Assembly: GCF_963924675.1 (NCBI RefSeq)
Contig: NC_089224.1
Location: forward strand, 45,303,158-45,367,157
Direction: 5' to 3'
DNA: 64,000 nt
Source: Phocoena phocoena
Taxonomy: Eukaryota > Chordata > Mammalia > Artiodactyla > Phocoenidae
The notes under the pieces are model-generated. The model did no database searches. It saw only the letters and a list, made by a program, of their open reading frames with translations, and had not been told where the DNA came from. Shown in pieces: positions 11,575 to 22,072 of this stretch (position 1 is the stretch's first letter; every line of letters starts with the position of its first letter). A program made the translations under genes and the position numbers.

Positions 11575-14035
11575 CTGCTCTAGATCTATCCATGTTGTTG
11601 CAAATGGCAGGAATTGTTTTTCTTTTTATGACTAATATTCCATCATGTTTGTATACCATATTTTCTTTTTTCAAATATGAATGGACACTTAGGTTGCTTC
11701 CATATCTTGACTATTATAAATAATGCTGCAGTGAGCATTGAAGTGCATATATCTTTCCAAATTAGGGTTTTTCTTTCCTTCTGGTAAATACCCAGGAGTG
11801 AAATTGCTGGGTCATATGGCAGTTATATTTTTAATGTTTTGGAAAACATCCAGACTGTTTTCCATAGTGGCTGCACCAATTTACAATCCCATCAACAGTG
11901 CACAAGGGTCCCCTTTTCTCAATATCCTCGCCAACACTTGTTATGTGTTGTCCTTTTAATAATAGCCATTCTGGCAGGGGTAAGGTGGTGTCTAATTGTG
12001 TTTTTCAACTGCATTTCCCTGATGATTAATGGTGTTGAAGATCTTTTCATGTGTCTGTTAGCCATCTGTATATTTTCATTAGAAAAATGTCTATTCATAT
12101 CCTTTGCCCATTTTTAATCAGGTTGTTTGTTTTATTGATGTTGAGTTGTATATGTCCTTTGTATATTTTGCATTTTTTTCCCGTTGAATATATTGTTTGC
12201 AAGTATTTTCTCCCATTCAGCCGATGGCCTTTTCATTTTGTTGATAGTTTCCTTCACTGTGCAAAAGCTTTTTAGGTTGATGTAGTCCCATTTGTTTATT
12301 TTTGCTTTTATTTCCCTTGCCTGAGGAGACGGATCCAAAAAAAATATTGCTGTGTCAAAGAGCATACTGCTTATGTTTTCTTCTAGGAGTTTTATTGTTT
12401 CAGGTCTTACATTTAAGTCTATAATCCATTTTAAGTTTATTTTTGTATATAGTGTGAGGAAATAGTTGTTTCATTCTTTTACATATAGCTGTGTAGTTCT
12501 CCCAACCATTTATTGAAGAGACTGTGTTTTCCCCATTGTAATATTCTTGCGTTTTTTTTGTCATAGATTAGTTGATCATGTAAGTGTGGCCTCTTAAACT
12601 ATCCTCTTTTTTTTTTTTTTTTTTTTTTGCGGTACGTGGACCTCTCACTGTTGTGGCCTCTCCCATTTTGGGGCACAGGCTCCGGACGCGCATGCCCAGC
12701 AGCATGTGGGATCTTCCCGGACCGGGGCACGAACCCGTGTCCCCTGCATCGGCAGGCGGACTCTCAACCACTGTGCCACCAGGGAAGCCCTATCCTCATT
12801 TTTTTAAATTCTTTTTTCTGTTTAGCTTGGGTGATTTCCACTGCTCTGGGTTCCAGTTCACAGATCCATTCCTCTGTATCATCTAATCTACTGTTGATTC
12901 TTTCTAATGTATTTTTTATTTCAGTTATTGTATACTTCAGCTCTGTTTGGTTCTTCTTTATATTTTCTAAGCCTTTGTTAAAATTCTCACTGTGTTGATG
13001 TGTCCTTCTCCTGAGTTTGCTGAGCATCTTTATGATCATGACTTTGAACTCTTTTATTGGGTAGATTCCTTATCTCCACTTCAGTTCTTTTTCTGAGGTT
13101 TTGGCTCGTTCTTTTGTTTGGAATATATTCCTCTGTCTCCTCATTTTACCTAATTCTCTGTGTTTATTTCTACATAGGTAGATCAGCTATAGTTTTGGAT
13201 ATTAGAGAAGTGATCTGATGCAGGAGATGTCCTAGGGGGCCCAGCAGCACACTCTCCTCTGATCACCAGGCTGTATGCTCTAGGGGTGCCCCCTGTGTGG
13301 GCTGTGTGGGCCCTTCTGTTTTGGTGGAGCTGACTACTGTGGACACACTGGTAAGTGGCTGGCCCCTGGCCCAGTTGGCTGCCAGGCCCTGCCTTGTGTG
13401 GTGGCTGCTGGCCCGCTGGTAGGTGGGGCCTGGTCCCAGGGCAGCTGGTTGTGGGGCGGGGAGTGGCAGTTCAAATTCTTGAGGGGCTGCTGGCTCCTAC
13501 AATTATTTCATAGTTCTTGATGCTTTGTTTATTGAGCAATTGAGCATTACATGACTGGTGCATTATTCTTCTAGTGGAATCAGAACTTAAACGCACCTAA
13601 ACATTGATGCAATGAGCTCCTGGGTTCTTGACCAGCTTGTGACATGTGGGCAGTGTTGGTGCTTGCACCTACCTCTATTTACTGCATTTCTGTGCATTCC
13701 TGGATATCAGGAGCACCTTGACCTCTGCAGAGAAGGGCTTGGCAGATGGAGAGGGTTGAGTCGTGGCCATGTTCCTACTCTAACTCCAGCAGCCAGCAAA
13801 TCTCAGCTACCTCTCACTGACAATGCACTGTGATCCCCTGCAGAAGCTCATGGCCACCATAGCTGCAACCCTGTCTTCCCTCATCCTTTCCCCAGTTGAC
13901 CACATGTGTCTTGAGCTGCTAAAGTCCAGAGCCTGGGCAGGACCTGTGCACGGTTGGCTGGCAGCGCAGTGCTGGCAGCAGCTCAGTCATCCCTAGCTCT
14001 GCTTTGCCAACCCAGCTTCTTGTTTCTCCAGTAAT
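11575..14035 (-). mobile_element. L1 relic with internal deletion, reverse orientation
   Basis: From 11578 to about 12560 the plus strand shows the reverse complement of the L1 ORF2 C-terminal and 3' region (for example 'actcattctggcaggggtaagg'-type and 'cccttgcctgaggaga' segments). After a SINE insertion (12607-12789) it continues with ORF1-like sequence (12800-13060; minus-strand peptide with IKNTLERINSRLDDTEEWI) and a GC-rich 5' UTR-like part to about 14035. Most of ORF2 is missing between the two, so the copy is deleted and dead. The outer right boundary is approximate. Confidence 0.75.
12607..12789 (-). mobile_element. CHR-type SINE inserted in the L1 relic
   Basis: This tRNA-derived cetartiodactyl SINE is in reverse orientation: a poly-T tract at the left and 'gccaccagggaagccc', the complement of its 5' end, at the right. 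An 8-bp target-site duplication, CTATCCTC, flanks it at 12599-12606 and 12790-12797. Confidence 0.93.
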
Positions 14036-14269
14036 TTGGAACGTACAAGTTAATAACTTCTGAATATTAAACAGGATATAACTGCAAGAGATTTTCAGGG
14101 CAAGGTGATAGTACGGAACTAGCTAGGACAAGTTTTTCACATTAAATATAACAATGTAACAAAATGAACGAAAAGTAAAATTATACGTATATATGTATAC
14201 CAACTGGCCAAATGGGTGGGTCAACACTACATCCTATATTGTGAGGTATGTATGACTCCTTAAGTTTCA
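14036..14269. other. Short intergenic stretch
   Basis: AT-rich sequence between the L1 relic and the first IFN-flank module. Nothing is recognised in it. Confidence 0.4.
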
Positions 14270-15130
14270 TACTATGGATTGCTGTCATCATTTCTTAAAT
14301 TTGAATTTATTCAATCCTTCAACTCTCTCTTGCTCTCTGTTCTTTTTTTCCTGGCTAATGTTATAACTTTTCTCATATATTACTTAGTAATTGTTCTTAG
14401 CCTTAAGTTTTGGGAGAAAGATTCTCTGATACCATTTCTTTCATTCATTTTTATTGGATGTCTCTTCTTTGTTATAATTAGCCATTTGGGGATCCACAAA
14501 TGTTTGTGATTCTCATTAAGCCAATGCTCTTAACCTTAGAACAATTCTAAAACTAGTCAGGAACTACTGCAAGCAATAATATTTAAAAGCCAAAAGGAAT
14601 TCTTGACCTTGGTTTGCTACCTCAACCAGAAGTATTAAATAAGTTTTAAAGTAGCTGTAGTAAAACAAGTGTAGCAATGAGTAAAGTTCAGTAATCATAT
14701 TAATAAAACAAAGAAAATCTCAAAAATAGTTGTATTATCAGAATTAATTAGATTTATGCTAAAGATGTACCTATTGTTAATAAGGAAAGAAATAATATTT
14801 CAATAAAATGTTCTAGAAAAATTGCCTTGCACTCTAACAGAAAGCAATTTAGATTCTCATATCATAGATCAAAAAAGGAAAAAAACTGCCAATGAAATAC
14901 TGAATTTAATGTAAAAACAGGTGGACAAGAAAGGGCACTGAATACATGTAAACTCAAAAGAGGAATGAATGTGACTAGGGAGAGCCTTGGTTCTATGTCC
15001 TAAACAGCCCTTGGAGAAATGTACAAGGAACTGTCCAGGTCTTTGTACACAGGAAAAATTAAAAACAAGTGTCCATCAAAAGAATATGGCTATAATTTAT
15101 AGAAAATGTATGTGTCAATGATTAGAGATA
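14270..15130 (-). repeat. Duplicated IFN intergenic module, copy 1
   Basis: This low-copy segment aligns by eye with 24290-25080 and, in part, with 27340-27800. Shared landmarks include the stretch ending in a 'ttggggatccacaaatg' / 'ttggaatccacagaag' block, the 'gtagtaa...gtgt' block, and 'tatcagaattaattagattta'. It lies on the 3' side of the omega gene, as the third copy lies on the 3' side of the first alpha gene. No coding region is recognised; the 76-aa frame at 14279-14509 is not conserved in the other copies. Confidence 0.65.
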
Positions 15131-16369
15131 TAAAATGATAAATAATGTAAATTACCAATATAAAATTAAAGGAAGTGGCAGATAAAAGAAAATGAAGCTT
15201 GATTGTAAAAGTTGATTGAAAAAAGAAATTAAATTAGCAAGCAAATGAGTTACCATTGAAATTCACTACAAAGTGATATGAATTAGAACAATGCTAAATT
15301 AATTTTTAGCCAAATAAGCAATGTATTAAATATCTAAGCAATTGTTTAAATCAAATAAGTTAGATATTAAAAATGTTCTTCTGTTTTGTGGCAATTCACC
15401 CATTCTTTGAAAATGATTCTCGAAAAACATGAAGAAAAATGTGCATGGGCATGTTAAGCCACAGTCTCCTCCACGTACTGTCTTATTTTACTTCTCCACT
15501 TCACAAACAAAATTGTGAAGGCAATTGTCTATACACAGTGCCCCTAATTCTCTTTCTTGTGTTTGCTTTTCAACCTACTCCCATCGAGTTTCTGTCTCAT
15601 TAATTCTACTAAACCAGATCCTGCTAAGGTCACAGTAGCCTTTGTTTACAGGTTTGCTGGGATAGTTCAGTCCTCACCTGCCCTACAAGCACCCCTCCTT
15701 CTTTTAAACACACTTCTTCCCTTCAGTTTTCTCTCCCCGGTTCATCCTTGTGTCCTTCTAACTGCACTGCCACTCTGCCTTAGTGCCTGTTGTAGACTCT
15801 CCTCTGTTCAACCTTAAATGCTGAGGGTCTGCAGGATTAGGTTTAGGTCCTCTTCTCGTTGTCCATTCTATTTATAAGTGACCACATCCATCCCCATACC
15901 CTTATTACCAGATACACAATAACTTCAAATTAATACCTCCCCCTTGGCATTTTTTTTTTGACTCAAGACCCATATTTCCAGCTGTCAATAAGACTCTGCA
16001 CTTATATGTCTTCCAGGCAGCTTAGAAAGGATATACTGTATAATATTATTTTTCCTTTCCAGCATCATTTGTACCTAAAACTTCCAGTGTGAGAAAATTA
16101 TTTTCCTTTACTTCTCTTTGCAGTGTTTAATATACTTGAAATAAAATGAACAATAATACTGTTTTATGTCCTCTTCCCTGTAAGACTGAGAGTTTCAACA
16201 CAGTAAAAACTGCATGTGCTTTATTCGCTTGTATTTCTTGATAGCAATTACACTCTGTCATTTAGGTACTCAATTTATATGTATAATCTGAATGGAATGA
16301 AGAGTAAATGTTACCATCCATTCTTCAATATCATTTACCAAATGAGTGTTTGAATTTAGAGTAAACAAA
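15131..16369 (-). repeat. 3' flank of the omega gene, shared with the alpha genes
   Basis: At 15540-15660 the blocks 'gtttctgtctcattaattc' and 'gatcctgctaaggtcac' match corresponding blocks 3' of both alpha genes (28340-28440, 61030-61150) and a partial copy at 60630-60720. The rest is AT-rich and only loosely alignable. It belongs to the ancestral duplication unit of the IFN array. Confidence 0.6.
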
Positions 16370-16765
16370 CTCAAATTTTCTTTGTTAAGAATTTAATAAA
16401 TAAAACAAAGTGCAAACTTAATAACATGAAATGAAAAACATGTTTTAAAAATTTTATTACAATGTACAGATGAAATGTAATTTTATAAATAATTTTTAAA
16501 TATTATAAATATGAGAGATGCAAGAAGGAATAGATAAATAAACAATAAATAAATAAATGACACCAGGGCAGTCATCACTTAGAGACTGATGACCCTGTAG
16601 CTGAATACTTTTATATATACTTGCTTATTACTTGCTTATTACTACTGACAAGTAATGGCTGAATTAATGCAATAAATTTTGTGGCTAAAGCAGAAATAAG
16701 TCTTTTGAAATGACCAAAGATGAATGTGCAAGGGTGATGTGGCATCTTAGTCAATGAGAATCATT
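16370..16765 (-). other. 3' UTR of the IFN-omega-like gene, AU-rich elements
   Basis: On the minus strand the transcript downstream of the stop codon contains overlapping ATTTA pentamers (complement at 16531-16559), the class of element that makes IFN mRNAs short-lived. A canonical AATAAA polyadenylation signal lies at 16453-16458. The end of the transcript is inferred, not proven. Confidence 0.6.
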
Positions 16766-17353
16766 TCAAGGTGATCCCAGGTCTGCATTCATAATTCTTA
16801 ACCTTTCTTGCAAGTTGGTTGATGAAGACAGGGATCTCATGATTTCCACTCTGACGATTTCCCAGGCACAGTCACTGTATTTCTTCTCTTTCAGGTAGAG
16901 GTGGATTCCCTGGAAGTACCTCTTCACGGCCAGTGTAGGGCCCGTCACTCCCAGGGCAGTTTCTTCATCTCCCATCGCCTGCACCAAGCAGGCGTCCAGG
17001 TCCTCCAGCTGCTGATGGAGTCCAGTGCGGAGTTTGTCCAGGAGGGAGGTGTCCCAGGCGGCAGGGGAGCGCTCTGTGTGGAAGAGGCGGAAGGTCTGCT
17101 GGAGCATCTCGTGGAGGACAGAGGTGGCCTGGGCCTTCAGGAGCTGGCTGCCAGCCACCATGTCCTGGGGGAAACCAAAGTCTTTTCTGTCCTTCAGACA
17201 GAAGCGAGGGGAGATTCTCCGCATCTGGCCCAGAAGCATGAAGTTCTTCTTGCTAATCCGCATGTGGTTCTGAGACAGGTCACAGCCCAGAGATCCACCA
17301 GGGCCATAGCTGAACACCACCAGGGCGGTCAGTAGAGGGAGCACGAAGGCCAT
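16766..17353 (-). CDS. IFNW1: Interferon omega-like secreted cytokine
   Basis: This is an intact single-exon gene for a 195-aa type I interferon, which would bind IFNAR1/IFNAR2 and trigger JAK-STAT antiviral signalling. Residues 1-23 form a signal peptide ending SLG, so the mature 172-aa chain starts at Cys24 (CDLSQNH). The four conserved cysteines C24, C52, C122 and C162 would form the two usual disulphides. The block [19 protein letters not shown] (146-164) and the six-residue C-terminal extension relative to alpha (ending DLGSP) point to the omega class. The frame is open upstream to 17518, but that part contains the TATA-like box and promoter, so the ATG at 17351-17353 is chosen. No N-X-S/T sequon is present in the mature chain. 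Omega and ruminant tau are close relatives; cetaceans are outside the lineage known for tau. The single-copy symbol IFNW1 is tentative. Confidence 0.93.
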   Translation of the reverse strand: MAFVLPLLTALVVFSYGPGGSLGCDLSQNHMRISKKNFMLLGQMRRISPRFCLKDRKDFGFPQDMVAGSQLLKAQATSVLHEMLQQTFRLFHTERSPAAWDTSLLDKLRTGLHQQLEDLDACLVQAMGDEETALGVTGPTLAVKRYFQGIHLYLKEKKYSDCAWEIVRVEIMRSLSSSTNLQERLRIMNADLGSP

Positions 17354-17446
17354 GGGGCAAATGAGGCTGCTGCTGGCCTGGCTGAGACGGGTGTCTGGGG
17401 GAGCCTTGGGGGTAGGTTCTCTGATGACATTCTTTGTAAGTATGGC

Positions 17447-17517
17447 TTTTAAATAGGGAAGACAGTTTCCATTTTCTGAAAATTTCTCTCTACTTTCACT
17501 TCCAATTTGTGTTTTCA
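17447..17517 (-). promoter_or_regulatory. Omega gene promoter: TATA-like box and virus-responsive element
   Basis: On the minus strand TATTTAAAA lies at 17447-17455, about 95 bp before the start codon. Upstream of it are GAAAATGGAAAC (17465-17476) and a GGAAGTGAAAGTAG run (17490-17503). GAAANNGAAA-type repeats are the binding pattern of IRF3/IRF7 in type I IFN promoters. The TATA and GAAAATGGAAAC spacing equals that of the two alpha genes. Confidence 0.8.
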
Positions 17518-17706
17518 TTTAGATATTTTCTTTTGACCTAAGACGATGTAATCAATCTAAACTCTTAATTTACAGTAGAAGTTTAAGTTTCCCAATAAAC
17601 TTTGGATGTGTCAATCCAAAAGGATATCAATTAAATGAGAAACTAATTAAAGGCTGAAGTATATGTAGGTATGTAAAGATTCATGTACATACTTATGTAC
17701 ACATTT

Positions 17707-18032
17707 TATTTTATTATTTTTTTCTTTGTACAATTTATTTATTTTTGGCTGCGTTGGGTCTTCGTTGCCGTGCGTGGGCTTTCTCTAGTTGCAGCGAGAG
17801 GGGGCTACTTTTCATTGTAGTACATGGGCTTCTCATTGCAGTATCTTCTCTTGTTGCAGAGCACGGGCTCTTGGCATGTGGGCTTCAGTAGTTGTGGCAT
17901 GCTGGCCGAGTAGTTGTGGCTCGTGGGCTTAGTTGCTCCACAGCATGTGGGATCTTCCCAGACCAGGGCTCGAACCCGTGTCCCCTGCATTGGCAGGCGG
18001 GTTCTTAACCACTGTGTCACCAGGGAAGTCCC
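17707..18032 (-). mobile_element. CHR-type SINE (long form)
   Basis: Reverse orientation, from a T-rich tail through 'ggctgcgttgggtcttcg' to 'caccagggaagtccc'. The 11-bp target-site duplication TGTACACATTT flanks it at 17696-17706 and 18033-18043. The insertion is about 350 bp upstream of the omega start codon, beyond its proximal promoter. Confidence 0.93.
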
Positions 18033-18239
18033 TGTACACATTTCAGTATGTATAAATGTTGCTCTTCTCTGTGTTAGGAACAAAATTTGTCCTTGACTCG
18101 ACTACATTTTTACCATCCTTACTTTATACATAGGAAGTTGGGGTCCCTCACCCCTATAGGTTTCTGTATTTTGTTAAGTAATTACCAGACCATGCATGGT
18201 AAATAAGCTGTTTAGAACCAAAGACTGGTTTTGTTTTCT

Positions 18240-18660
18240 GTTTTATTCAGAGCAGAGGCTTATGATTACTAGTGAATGACCTTCTCAGGTGTTTGTTTTC
18301 TTCCTAGAATGCATTCATTCAAGTTCCGGAGAGTATTCTTCACTGGGGCCACAAGGTCAGGACTAATATACTAGACATCGCCCTTTCTTTCCACCATTTT
18401 CTTACAGGAGACCTATAGTGCTCCACAGGCTGGGCCAATACCCTCAGCAGGAATCCTGGTTCTTTTCTGGTGAATGTAGGTATGCAGATTTTAATTCCAA
18501 GATAATTAATTGTATTTTCCAGCACCGCCTCACTCACAAGATAGTTATCACATCTAATAGCACTTTCCTGGAATGACAGAGTATCCTCAACCCAAACTCT
18601 CTGGGGCTCACTCCCTGAGGGCAGGCTCACCACATCCCGAGGAGCTCAGAATTCTACTGT
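18240..18660 (-). repeat. Duplicated IFN 5'-flank module, copy 1
   Basis: It aligns by eye with 57430-57870. Shared blocks include 'acattgccctttctttccacca' / 'acatcgccctttctttccacca', 'ggagacctatagt' followed by 'ctccacaggctgggcca', and 'gggcaggctcaccacatccc'. Here it lies upstream of the omega gene; the other copy has no IFN gene next to it. No coding function is recognised. Confidence 0.75.
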
Positions 18661-19370
18661 GGATGGGCTTGTTTCTTTGTTTGCAAAATAATTCATCTTC
18701 CAGGACCCGCACCCTTGTTCCTGGAGTGGTCGTGTTAAGGACCCTCGTTCTCAGTGGGGACCTCCTCCTCCCCTTACCTGTGTCCCCAGGTATCAAAAGT
18801 ATGACCAGCCCGCAGAGGCTAAAAGCAAAAGTTTGTTTTGTCTAAGTAGGTGGAGGAATTATTCAATTGCAATTGTTTCACCTTTAGTAGACAATTTTTA
18901 TTTTGCCAGTACAGCTTTTGTTGTTCAACTCTTTTAAACTGTTGAACTTTGCTACACTCAGAATTTCTGAGTTGGCTATAGGGAATTCAGTGATGATGCT
19001 GTCTCTCATTAGAAGTTTATGTCACAGAAACTAGTGACCTTCAGTTGTTCATTCAGTCTACGTATTTCTACTGGGCTTATTTGTTTGTCCATCTCTGCCT
19101 CGTGCTCAGAACGCAGAGCAGTGAGGCCCAGATTATGTCAGAGAGAAACAGCCTGGTTTCTTTTACTTATTCACGATGTTTTGTTTTAAATTTAAATAAC
19201 AACCAAAAAATTTTAGGAACTTATTTTTTACATAGTGATTTACTGGCCATAGTTACTTTCCATTTCATCCTGAGGTTAATAAAATGGGAAGTAAAAGAAT
19301 GGCAAAGGGGTTTCACCTTATTTTCTATGATTTTCAAGACTTGAGATCTTTTGTTTCTCATTTCAACTTT
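18661..19370. other. Intergenic DNA without recognisable gene
   Basis: Open frames of 60-100 codons overlap on both strands and show no signatures. No repeat family was recognised. Confidence 0.45.
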
Positions 19371-20851
19371 CCTAGAAAGCAAAACTTGAGAGCTGTTTGT
19401 GGACAAAAATAAAACAAAGGTAATTCTGAATGTCATGAAAGTGAAAAAAGAGAAGTGACGTTTCTGCTGACAAAATGACAAAGTGTAAGTTAAACCTCAA
19501 AAAAGCATCAACCAAAGAATAGAAGGAATCATCGTATTTGAAAGATGTTAAGCAGCCACAAAGGCAGAGCCAAGTGAGTCCAAAAAATGTCCGTGTTGTC
19601 CTGCCCTGAAATGGGCTCCCAAAGTGGTGAAGGAAGATAGAAAGACAAAGGACAAACATTACTTAACATGTAAATTAGAGAGCTCTCTCCTCGGTCAATT
19701 GGTTATGAAGTCTGTAACCTAAAGCAGAGATTTGAGAGATCTAGGCTAAATTGAAGCCCTTCCCTGCTACCTGAGCAATTCACACACACACACACACACG
19801 CACACATGCACACTTCCTGGTTAACTTTGCCAATTACAATATTGGATTACCTTAATAGTTCTCAATTCTACCCAAATAGACATACCCCAGGCTGTCAGTT
19901 GGCAACAATTGTATTCTCTGAAATTCCTTTATGTATGTCTGTGTTCACTCTTACTACTGAGTCAATGTGGAGGGGATGCAAGTGCAGTCATTATTCAAAG
20001 GGATATTGAGAATTTTCTCCCAACTGTAAAGTCAAGCAACATGATCTCATACTGGGAATGGATTTGAAAAACTGACACCATACTCTTAAGAAAGAGTTAA
20101 TGCACCTTCAAACAGGAGCTATTTCCTCTGAGTCCCCTTGCATTTCCACACCCAGAATGGCAGGCTCTAAGCCTCCAAGAGTCCTACAGTATGTAAAGCG
20201 AATAATGATTCAGGAGGCTTGGCCAGCTGAGCAGCCTGGAGGCAAGGAACACATTCTGACCCTTCTCTCCACACAGCTGTCTTAGCCCAAAGACATGTCC
20301 TGCCTGAAGCTGGGAGTATTTTCCCTCTCTAAGATGCAAAACTAAGGAAGCAGGCTTAGCCAAGTTATTGGTGTCAGTTCTTTCCAGGAAAGATCCTCTT
20401 TTAGCTCCGAAGAAAATGCTAGTGGAAGAAGACAGACTTCTGCCTAGAACAGAAAGAATCCTGCTCTGCAGACTTGGTCAATGTCCTAGTCCATCTTGGC
20501 CAGTAAGTGGCACTCTTCCTCCATAAGTGTTTTAACAGCCTCCAGAGTAAAATGGATCCTGCTTTCCAGTTCATTTTTGCTACAGCTACTGTTACAATAT
20601 TGTAACAAGGACATGCCCTCACTCCCAAAAATATTCATCAGAAGAAAAACAATAAACTCTTATATAGGAGTTTCTGAAAAGTCCAGAACTTTCACTCAAC
20701 TTTTGCTTTTAATTTGTGGCTTTGTACTCTTAAGGGGAAATTGGTGGCCAGAACCACAAAGGAACAGGAAACAGCTGTATAAATGGCTGGTGCAGGTGAA
20801 GGAGGAGTGAATGAGGGGAGCATACTGCGAATTTCTACATTGGAGAGGAAG
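19371..20851 (-). repeat. Duplicated IFN intergenic module (second type), copy 1
   Basis: It aligns by eye with 25020-25124 plus 25547-26770, the second copy being split by an MLT2-type LTR. Landmarks are 'ccaaagaatagaagg' / 'caaagaatggaagagg', 'ccctgctacctgagcaatt' / 'ccctgctaccttagcaatt', 'ggaacacattctgaccctt' / 'ggaacacatctttgtccctt' and 'gctacagctactgttaca' / 'gctacagctactattaca'. The first copy ends where a Tigger1 element is inserted. No coding function is recognised. Confidence 0.7.
19780..19813. repeat. (CA)n microsatellite
   Basis: A CA dinucleotide run with one CG and one TG interruption lies inside the duplicated module. The second module copy has only a short ACACACACAC trace nearby (about 25734-25743). 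Confidence 0.9.
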
Positions 20852-21115
20852 TACAGGCATACTTTGCTTTATCGCACTTCACAGATAATTGCACTTTTTA
20901 CTAATTGACGGTTTATGACAACCCTATGTCAAGCAAGTCTATTGGTGCCATTTTCTAACAGCTTTTGCATACTCCATGTCTCTGTGTCACATCACCTTAA
21001 TTTTCAGGATTGTTCAAACCTTACCGGCAAAAAAATTCTGACTTGCTGAAGGCCCAGATGACCATTAGTAGTTTATAGCAATAAAGTATTTTTAAAATTA
21101 ACGTATGTATGTATG

Positions 21116-22051
21116 TGTGGTCAGGCCACTCAAGATGGCTGCTCTCTTGCTCTCTGTACATCCCCTGCCCCACCAGTGCCTGCTTCTTCACCTACACCCT
21201 ATGCACATGACTGACCTTCTTATGTACTTGCACCAGGCCCCAGCTAGTTAGTTATCTTATCAAAGGGGCGGTGAGGGGCGTGCCCCTCTACTGGTTTCCC
21301 TGGTAACTAATGAGCCCACCTGATGTCAATTCCCCTAGAACTGGCAATCTCCCCTTTGTTAGGGGAACCACTGACCAAAACTGCCCACCCTGGCCAGGCA
21401 AGATAGTAGCCACTTGCATGAGTTATCTTACAACAGCAGGTCCTGGTAAGGAACGTGGAACTAACAAGCTACCACCAACCAGAAGATTTCCGGAAAGGTC
21501 AAAAAGAGAGAGGAAACGCCAGTCCATATGTCCTACCGACCTCCCAGAATCCTTCTTACTGGAATCCATCTTGGCTGAATGATGGGCACGCCACCAGGAA
21601 GGACCCTGAGTCAGAATGATTGCTCAGAGACAACCTGGAAACTAACCCCATTACCATAAAACCTGAGACTGTGAGCTACGTGGCAGTTCTCCTGGGTTCC
21701 CTTACCATGCTGCTCTCCTTCCGAGCACCCCTCCCCAATAAAGTCTCTTGCTTTGTCAGCACATGTGTCTCCTTGGACAATTCACTTACAAGTGTTAGAC
21801 AAGAGCCCACTCTCAGGCCCTGGAAGGGGTCCCCCTTCCTGCAACACCTTCCCCCCCCAGGATCGAAGACTGCTACCAAGTCTGGCCCACTGCGCACCGC
21901 ACACGGTGGGGTGTCACTCCAGGACCTTGCTTCAGACCTGTAAGTTCCCCCGTCCATTAAACCATTGATGTCTCTGTTGCTGACTCTGGGCTCTTCAATC
22001 TTGAAGCTGGGCAAGCACAGGACTTGCAGGCCTGTGAGGTGCAGCCCAACA
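21116..22051 (+). repeat. Putative retroviral LTR
   Basis: It starts TGTGG and ends ACA. An AATAAAGTCTCTTGCTTTG segment at about 21738 has the form of the polyadenylation signal at an LTR R/U5 boundary. At 936 bp it is long, so there may be an internal insertion. The open frames on both strands inside it are not conserved genes. Confidence 0.6.
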
Positions 22052-22053
22052 AT

Positions 22054-22072
22054 TGGCGGAGCAGCCAGGAGC
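22054..22072 (+). other. Primer-binding-site-like sequence (tRNA-Arg type)
   Basis: Immediately after the LTR, TGGCGGAGCAGCCAGGAG resembles the complement of the 3' end of a tRNA-Arg (expected TGGCGAGCCAGCCAGGAG) with one small insertion and one deletion. This is the position where reverse transcription would be primed. Confidence 0.5.

Noticed and set aside
17354..17518. Upstream in-frame extension of the omega gene to 250 aa
   Set aside because: The extension covers the TATA-like box and IRF-type elements, and the signal peptide begins at the inner ATG (17351-17353), as in all type I IFNs.
17707..18032. tRNA gene candidate in the SINE heads
   Set aside because: The CHR SINE head is tRNA-derived and keeps box-like sequence, but it is part of a dispersed repeat with poly-A tail and target-site duplications, not a tRNA gene. 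The same applies to the other SINE copies.
21310..22014. Open frames of 90-112 aa on both strands in the LTR
   Set aside because: They overlap each other within the LTR and show no gag, protease, RT or env signature.
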